A DNA stretch of 64,000 nt from assembly GCF_002797415.1 (NCBI RefSeq), contig NZ_KZ454944.1, forward strand, positions 2,870,665 to 2,934,664, read 5' to 3'. This stretch comes from Bacillus alkalisoli (GTDB taxonomy: Bacteria > Bacillota > Bacilli > Bacillales > Bacillaceae_I). Shown one piece after another: positions 58,771 through 64,000 of the stretch (its first letter is position 1; each line of letters starts with the position of its first letter). Below the pieces are notes generated by a model, which searched no databases, was not told where the DNA came from, and was given only the letters and a program-made list of their open reading frames with translations. Position numbers and translations under genes: made by a program.

Positions 58771-58888
58771 TCTCTTCACTCCAGGTCGGATTTTTCCAAT
58801 TAGTATCGTTTTCTTCTCTTTAAATTATATGTAAATCAGTATAAACTATAAATTGCTTTATGTCGGGAAAAACAAAGGGGAAGACTCC

Positions 58889-60250
58889 ATGCAAAACAAA
58901 AATGCAAAAAAATTAACACTATTCGCCTTAACTTGGCCAATTTTTATAGAAGTATTTCTCCATATGCTAATGGGAAACGCAGATACATTAATGTTAAGTC
59001 AATACTCAGATGATTCTGTTGCTGCTGTTGGGGTGGCTAATCAAATTTTATATATGTTAATAGTAATGTTCGGCTTCGTTGCCACTGGAACAGCAATACT
59101 CGTTGCACAATATATAGGTGCAAACGACCGGCGTTCTGCTTCAGAAATTACAGTTGTAAGTCTAGGAGCAAATTTAGTTTTCAGTATCGCAATTAGTTTC
59201 ATCATTTTCTTCACAAGTTCGAAGTTGTTACTGATGATGAATTTGCCTCCTGAACTTCTTTCAGAAGCTGACTTTTACTTAAAACTAGTAGGTGCATTTT
59301 CATTTATTCAAGCGATCATTATGACGATGGGAGCAACGATTCGCAGTTACGGTTTTACTCGTGATGCCATGTACGTCACGATTGGAATGAACGTTTTAAA
59401 TGTAATCGGAAACTACTTGTTTATTTTCGGACCGTTTGGAATACCTGTATTAGGTGTCGACGGAGTTGCCATCTCAACGGTTGTTTCTAGAGCATTAGGT
59501 TTAATTGCAATCACTTTCTTATTATTTAGACGAATTGAAGAGCCGCTACCATTTACAAAAATATTTACATTCCCTTCTAGTCATATCAAGAATTTGTTAA
59601 AGATTGGAATTCCTTCAGCTGGTGAGCATTTATCGTATAACACGTCACAGATTGTTATAACGTTCTTCATTATCGCAATGGGAACACAAGCATTAACGAC
59701 AAAAGTTTATGCACAAAATATTATGATGTTCATTTTACTTTTTGGTATCGCGATTGGCCAAGGTAGTCAAATTTTAATTGGCCAACAAATTGGAGCAGGT
59801 AAAATTGAAGAAGCTTACAAACGATGCTTAAAAAGCTTAAAGTTCGCCATTATTATTAGTTTCGTTACAGCTATTGTAGCAACTATCTTCTCTGATCAGT
59901 TATTATCTATTTTTACTGACAATGAAGAAATCATTGCGCTCGGTGGCACATTAATCTTGTTAACTATTATTTTAGAACCAGGACGTTCTTTTAACTTGGT
60001 TGTAATAAGCGCATTACGTGCAGCAGGTGATGTAAAGTTCCCAGTGTATATGGGGATTTTATCGATGTGGGGTGTAGCTGTAACTGTTTCATACATTCTT
60101 GGAGTTCATTTTGGATTAGGATTAGTAGGTGTTTGGATTGCACTCATACTTGATGAGTGGCTACGTGGAATTATTATGTTATTCCGCTGGAAGTCTAGAG
60201 TTTGGGTTAACAAATCTTTCGTTCAAAACGAAGCGAAGCAAGCTTCTTAA
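58889..60250 (+). CDS. MATE family multidrug/sodium antiporter
   Basis: This 453-residue protein has 12 predicted helices in two MatE repeats; the first repeat begins LTLFALTWPIFIEVFLHMLM and contains GNADTLMLSQ, and FIFGPFGIPVLGVDG marks the middle. MATE proteins export cationic drugs or metabolites using Na+ or H+ gradients. The ATG at 58889 follows AAAGGGGAAG. Divergent from the AraC gene by about 120 bp and followed by its own terminator. Confidence 0.9.
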   Translation: MQNKNAKKLTLFALTWPIFIEVFLHMLMGNADTLMLSQYSDDSVAAVGVANQILYMLIVMFGFVATGTAILVAQYIGANDRRSASEITVVSLGANLVFSIAISFIIFFTSSKLLLMMNLPPELLSEADFYLKLVGAFSFIQAIIMTMGATIRSYGFTRDAMYVTIGMNVLNVIGNYLFIFGPFGIPVLGVDGVAISTVVSRALGLIAITFLLFRRIEEPLPFTKIFTFPSSHIKNLLKIGIPSAGEHLSYNTSQIVITFFIIAMGTQALTTKVYAQNIMMFILLFGIAIGQGSQILIGQQIGAGKIEEAYKRCLKSLKFAIIISFVTAIVATIFSDQLLSIFTDNEEIIALGGTLILLTIILEPGRSFNLVVISALRAAGDVKFPVYMGILSMWGVAVTVSYILGVHFGLGLVGVWIALILDEWLRGIIMLFRWKSRVWVNKSFVQNEAKQAS

Positions 60251-60302
60251 ACAACATCAGTACTAAAGCTAGTACGACAAAAATATAATAGAATATAAAG
60301 TC

Positions 60303-60343
60303 TAAAGACCAGTTTTCATAAGAAGACTGGTCTTTGTTTTCAT
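60303..60343 (+). terminator. Terminator of the MATE gene
   Basis: AAAGACCAGT pairs with ACTGGTCTTT, followed by GTTTTC. Confidence 0.75.
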
Positions 60344-60407
60344 ACACTATACACACAATATACAAAAGTTATACAAAAAGTTATAATGTACGTGGAGGTG
60401 TTTGTAA

Positions 60408-61175
60408 TTGTTACAAAACTGGGATAAGTATATATTTCGTTTTTTTATCATTTGGTATGTTTGTGGTGTCATTTTATTGACCTTTGACTTACTTCCACCA
60501 TGGCTGGAATGGGCAAATGTTGTTTTTTTAATGACAGCTGGAATTCTCGGATTCATTTTCTTTATAAAAAACTATAAATATATTGGACTACTCTTCTCTC
60601 TTTTTGTATTCTTTTTTTCTATCATTGCAGAACATATAGGTGTTAAATACGGCTTTTTATTCGGTAACTATTATTATAATGCTGATTTTGGACCACAGCT
60701 ATTTGGAGTTCCAATAACAATAGGCTTCGCATGGGTGATGGTGATCGCGACTTCACTCGTTATTGCCACAAGAATCGTTAAAACTAAGTCCGTTTGGCTA
60801 ATCTCTTTAATTGGTTCGTTTGCAGCTGTAGTAATGGACTTAATTATAGATCCAGTTTCCTATGTCGCAAAGTCTTACTGGATATGGGTTGACAATGGGT
60901 TTTACTATAATATTCCTACCTTTAATTTTGTTAGTTGGTATGGCTTATCGTTTTTCTTTTTCATGCTTTTTCTGCTTTTTGCAAAAGGGCATTCTCCAAC
61001 TGATTTGTATTGGGAGAAAAACATGTTTACGTTATATGGACTCATGATTTTAATGTTTATTATTATTGCAATAAGTGCCAAGCTATGGCTAGCTGTTGTT
61101 GTTACTACCATTCCTGCTACGATTTTACTAATACTCGCTTATGCAAGAAGGAGTTTACAGCATGATACCCGCTAA
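60408..61175 (+). CDS. CruF/DUF422-like carotenoid biosynthesis membrane protein
   Basis: This 255-residue protein with about seven helices has the DUF422 (carotenoid biosynthesis) pattern, with AEHIGVKYGFLFGNYYYN and the late WYGLSFFFFMLFLLF segment. Family members include bisanhydrobacterioruberin hydratase CruF and related acyclic carotenoid 1,2-hydratases. The TTG start has GGAGGTG 7 bases upstream. It opens a four-gene cluster whose next genes are an acyltransferase, a glycosyltransferase and a CrtN-type desaturase, with start codons overlapping or closely spaced. Confidence 0.78.
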   Translation: MLQNWDKYIFRFFIIWYVCGVILLTFDLLPPWLEWANVVFLMTAGILGFIFFIKNYKYIGLLFSLFVFFFSIIAEHIGVKYGFLFGNYYYNADFGPQLFGVPITIGFAWVMVIATSLVIATRIVKTKSVWLISLIGSFAAVVMDLIIDPVSYVAKSYWIWVDNGFYYNIPTFNFVSWYGLSFFFFMLFLLFAKGHSPTDLYWEKNMFTLYGLMILMFIIIAISAKLWLAVVVTTIPATILLILAYARRSLQHDTR

Positions 61176-61830
61176 AAAAAGCAAAATGTTTGAGATGATT
61201 TTTTATCCATTTAATAGAAGATTGCTATCACTGCATTTTCGTGGAATTTATGTAAAAAAAACTTATAAGGAGATGTTACTTGAGCCCCCTGTCATTTTTA
61301 TCTGTAATCACAGTACATGGTGGGACGGTTTGGTTATCTATCACCTAAACAAAAGATTTGCTAATCACGATAGTTATGCGATGATGCAGGAAAGCGGTAT
61401 GAAAGAACATCCATTTTTCCGAAAAATCGGAGGCTTCTCCATCAACCGATCAAATCCGAAAGATATAATTTTATCATTAAAATATGCAAGAAATTTATTA
61501 AAGAGCGGTAAGAGCATTTGGATTTTTCCACAAGGCGATGAAAAGCATTTAGAAATTAGACCATTACAATTTCAGGCCGGAACAATGCACATAGTAAAGG
61601 AAATTCCGACTACACCAATTATTCCGGTCGCAATCTATTACACTTTTGGACATGTCAGGAAACCAGAAATATATATTAATATTGGCGAACCCCTATTGTA
61701 CGAACAATTAGACGGAAAAAATCCTAATGCAAAGACAACAAATTTAGAGCTGCTTTTTACAAAATTATTAGACGAATTAAAACGTGACGTCATGAACGAA
61801 ACGCATGAACTTTATGAATCTATTCTTTAA
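61162..61830 (+). CDS. 1-acyl-glycerol-3-phosphate acyltransferase-like (carotenoid ester acyltransferase)
   Basis: The 222-residue acyltransferase contains the NHSTWWD motif (His50 and Asp55, the HX4D catalytic pair) and FPQGDEKHLE in the position of the glycerol-phosphate acyltransferase EGTR block. Its start at 61162 lies inside the end of the preceding gene (14-bp overlap), with AAGGAG upstream. In Bacillaceae carotenoid clusters such genes add the fatty acid to a glycosylated carotenoid; that role is inferred from context. Confidence 0.75.
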   Translation: MIPAKKSKMFEMIFYPFNRRLLSLHFRGIYVKKTYKEMLLEPPVIFICNHSTWWDGLVIYHLNKRFANHDSYAMMQESGMKEHPFFRKIGGFSINRSNPKDIILSLKYARNLLKSGKSIWIFPQGDEKHLEIRPLQFQAGTMHIVKEIPTTPIIPVAIYYTFGHVRKPEIYINIGEPLLYEQLDGKNPNAKTTNLELLFTKLLDELKRDVMNETHELYESIL

Positions 61831-61844
61831 GGAGGGAAAAATCG

Positions 61845-62957
61845 GTGTTGCTTGATTCTATCGTATATATCATCTTAAGTTTTCTCGTTTTTTCCCTTTG
61901 TTTCACCATTGTAAATAACTTTTTTCTTGCAAAACCTAATAAACTTCTAAAAACAGATCAAAATAAACCGTTAATATCCATATTAATTCCGATGAGAAAC
62001 GAAGAAAGAAATGTCACGAATCTTATTCATTATATAAAAAAACTTTCCTATGAAAATTATGAGGTGTTCTTACTCGATGATCGTTCGACTGACAATACAA
62101 GATCACTCGCTATAAAAGCAATTGACGACGACGAGCGCTTTCATCTACTTGATGGTGTACCTTTACAAGAAGGTTGGGTTGGCAAAGTCCATGCATGTCA
62201 CCAACTTAGTAAACAAGCAAAAGGTAAGTATTTATTATTTATTGATGCAGATGTTCGTTTACATCCTTCTTCGATAGAGATGACACTACCATATTTCCAT
62301 AGCAATAATGTTAAACTAGTAACTGGATTTCCACGTTTCCCTGTTACTAGTTTTCTAAGTAAACTACTTGTACCAATGCAACATTTTGTCGTATGGACAC
62401 ATTTACCAGCTTTTATTGCAAATTTAACAATTCAACCAAAAGCAACCGCTGCCCATGGTGCATTTATGATGTTTGAAGCTAATGGTTACACCGAAATTGG
62501 TGGACATAGCTCTGTAAAAAATTCACTTGTTGAAGATGTTCATATTGCAAGAAAAGTAAAAGAAAGTGGCTATTTTGTGAAATTAATAAACAATACATCT
62601 TTCATAACTTGTTATATGTATGATACAAATAAAGAAGTATGGGAAGGCTTCCTAAAAAATATTTATACCGGAATAGGACGTTCGAAAATAATGGTATTCT
62701 TTCTTTCTGTTTATTACACCTTTGTCTATATCCTTCCGTTTCCTATAGCCATATTTAATGAAGGCTGGTTATACACAGTACCTATATTATTCATTTTTTT
62801 ACAAAAAGCTTTTATCGACTGGCAAACTCTTCAAAAAAAATGGCTTTTTATTCTGATGCCTTTTAGCGCAATAGCTTTCATACTAATTATGCATGCTTCT
62901 ATGTGGAGAAGCATCTTAAAACAAGACTACATGTGGAAAGGACGTGCCTATAAATGA
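61845..62957 (+). CDS. Family 2 glycosyltransferase (CrtQ-like)
   Basis: This 370-residue protein has an N-terminal helix (residues 4-24), then a GT-A domain with ISILIPMRNEERNVTN, the nucleotide-sugar motif DDRSTDNT, the metal-binding FIDADVRLHP and the catalytic-region SLVEDVHIARK, followed by three C-terminal helices. CrtQ enzymes glucosylate carotenoid carboxylates or hydroxyls in staphyloxanthin-type pathways. The GTG start has AAGGAGGGAAAAA upstream. The stop overlaps the next gene by 4 bases (ATGA). Confidence 0.78.
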   Translation: MLLDSIVYIILSFLVFSLCFTIVNNFFLAKPNKLLKTDQNKPLISILIPMRNEERNVTNLIHYIKKLSYENYEVFLLDDRSTDNTRSLAIKAIDDDERFHLLDGVPLQEGWVGKVHACHQLSKQAKGKYLLFIDADVRLHPSSIEMTLPYFHSNNVKLVTGFPRFPVTSFLSKLLVPMQHFVVWTHLPAFIANLTIQPKATAAHGAFMMFEANGYTEIGGHSSVKNSLVEDVHIARKVKESGYFVKLINNTSFITCYMYDTNKEVWEGFLKNIYTGIGRSKIMVFFLSVYYTFVYILPFPIAIFNEGWLYTVPILFIFLQKAFIDWQTLQKKWLFILMPFSAIAFILIMHASMWRSILKQDYMWKGRAYK

Positions 62958-64000
62958 ACAAAGTTGTCATTATCGGAGCAGGTTTAGGTGGTCTTTCTGC
63001 AGCTATCTCCCTTGCCACAAAGGGGTTTCATGTAACGGTTATAGAAAAAAATAGTCATGCTGGCGGAAAATTGATGTCTGTCAAACTCGGAGATTATGCG
63101 TTTGATTTTGGACCGAACACGATCACAATGCCCGAAATCTTTCAAGAAGTCGTGCAACTAGCAGGACAAAATCCCAATGATTACTTTACATTTCAGAAAT
63201 TAGAGCCACACACACGAAACATTTCTCATAAGGGCGAGATTTTTGATTTATCAAGTAATCGTGACTTAATGATGGAACAGTTAGAAAAGATGGACGCAAA
63301 AGGTGCAGTCAATTATGACCTTTTCTTAAAAGATATTGCAGGTTTATATGAGTTAGGAAGAACTTATTTTTTCCGTAAAACGTTTACTTCAAAAAAGGAC
63401 TTCTTCTCGCCAAAATTAGGCTTAGCATTTTTAAAAGTAAAGCCTTTTCAAACGATGGATTCTTTTTTCAAGCAATACTTTTCAAACCCTTTTATCCTAC
63501 AAGTCTTAAATAGATATGCTACATATATTGGATCTTCTCCATATATTACTCCAGCCACGTTTAGCTTGATTGCCTATTTAGAATTGGCGCAAGGAGTTTA
63601 TTATACTCGTGGAGGAAATGTAAAGATAGCTCAAGGTTTTTATGAAGTGGCTAAAAAGCTTGGTGTGAACTTTCATTTTAATGAAAAAGCGACAAAGGTT
63701 CATGTTCGTAACAAAAGGGCTGTGAGCGTAGAGACGGACGGCGGAAATGTATTGGAAGCAGATGAAATTGTCATGAACGCAGATTTACTTCATGCTTACC
63801 CTGAGCTGGTGCAAGAAGTAGACAGACCCAATTTTACAAACAAGCAAGCAGAAAGCTATGAACCTTCCATTTCTGCCTTTGTTATGTTAGCTGGTACAAA
63901 ATCGAGAAACGATAGCTTGTTACATCACACTGTCTATTTTTCGTCTGATTACGAAAGAGAATTTAATGAGTTATTCCGTAAAAAAGAGTTTCCAACGGAG
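62954..64000 (+). CDS. CrtN/CrtI-type carotenoid desaturase or oxidase, partial at window end
   Basis: At least 349 residues are seen, open at the right edge. The FAD-binding motif IGAGLGGLSAAISLA (about 6-20) with Glu30 and the substrate-region YYTRGGNVKIAQGF segment identify a phytoene-desaturase family protein. CrtN, CrtNb/CrtP-type oxidases and CrtI-like desaturases all look alike here, so the exact reaction cannot be set. The ATG overlaps the glycosyltransferase stop (ATGA). It continues the carotenoid operon beyond the window. Confidence 0.85.
   Translation, partial: MNKVVIIGAGLGGLSAAISLATKGFHVTVIEKNSHAGGKLMSVKLGDYAFDFGPNTITMPEIFQEVVQLAGQNPNDYFTFQKLEPHTRNISHKGEIFDLSSNRDLMMEQLEKMDAKGAVNYDLFLKDIAGLYELGRTYFFRKTFTSKKDFFSPKLGLAFLKVKPFQTMDSFFKQYFSNPFILQVLNRYATYIGSSPYITPATFSLIAYLELAQGVYYTRGGNVKIAQGFYEVAKKLGVNFHFNEKATKVHVRNKRAVSVETDGGNVLEADEIVMNADLLHAYPELVQEVDRPNFTNKQAESYEPSISAFVMLAGTKSRNDSLLHHTVYFSSDYEREFNELFRKKEFPTE

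Overview
This is a low-GC Firmicutes chromosome segment, almost certainly a spore-forming Bacillaceae. Gene content and order match the Bacillus subtilis yit-yjz-yja-yjb region: yitK, yitL, yitS, yitT, ipi, yitU, yitV, yitW, then yjzC, yjzD, yjaU, yjaV, med, comZ, yjzB, fabH, fabF, yjaZ, app operon, yjbA, trpS, opp operon, yjbC, spx, yjbE. Ribosome binding sites are strong AGGAGG types and several starts are TTG or GTG. The arg genes that I recall between the yit and yjz blocks in B. subtilis are absent here, and clpB sits in that interval. The species cannot be fixed from the sequence alone.

Layout. 1-10.7 kb: yjbE (TerC type) and spx convergent, then an inserted RND efflux pair (adaptor plus pump) with an SGNH lipase, yjbC, a small membrane protein and a secreted glycosidase-like protein. 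10.9-26.1 kb: two oligopeptide ABC importers (opp, app) flanking a T-box-controlled trpS and yjbA. 26.5-33.7 kb: yjaZ, the fabH-fabF pair with a FapR-type operator, the med-comZ competence pair and small yja/yjz genes. 34-46 kb: clpB with a CtsR box, Fe-S/sulfur-related yitW and a DsrE-like protein, the HAD phosphatase yitU, BsuPI lipoprotein, YitT, DegV, CvfB and YajQ. 46-57 kb: a sigma-B-type short-chain dehydrogenase and a maltodextrin regulon (LacI regulator, membrane-anchored alpha-amylase, MdxEFG importer, intracellular neopullulanase/maltogenic amylase). 57.9-64 kb: an AraC regulator, a MATE exporter and the start of a carotenoid glycoside/ester cluster (CruF-like, acyltransferase, glycosyltransferase, and a phytoene-desaturase-like CrtN that runs off the window).

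The most unusual content is non-coding. (1) Seven copies of a modular 99-314 bp element built on a core CTTTCCGCGGG...TCCCGCAGGA. Each is closed by a terminal inverted repeat whose sequence differs between copies but stays self-complementary. Five copies also share a covarying internal stem. All seven read in the same direction and five lie between convergent genes. (2) Three tandem arrays (7.7-8.4, 47.8-48.4 and 57.5-57.9 kb) of imperfect hairpins. Two are clearly related in sequence and the third is not, yet all three have the same 52-bp period and all lie between convergent gene ends. These two families are the best candidates in this window for an undescribed structured DNA or RNA system. 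No transposase, CRISPR array, rRNA or tRNA gene was seen.
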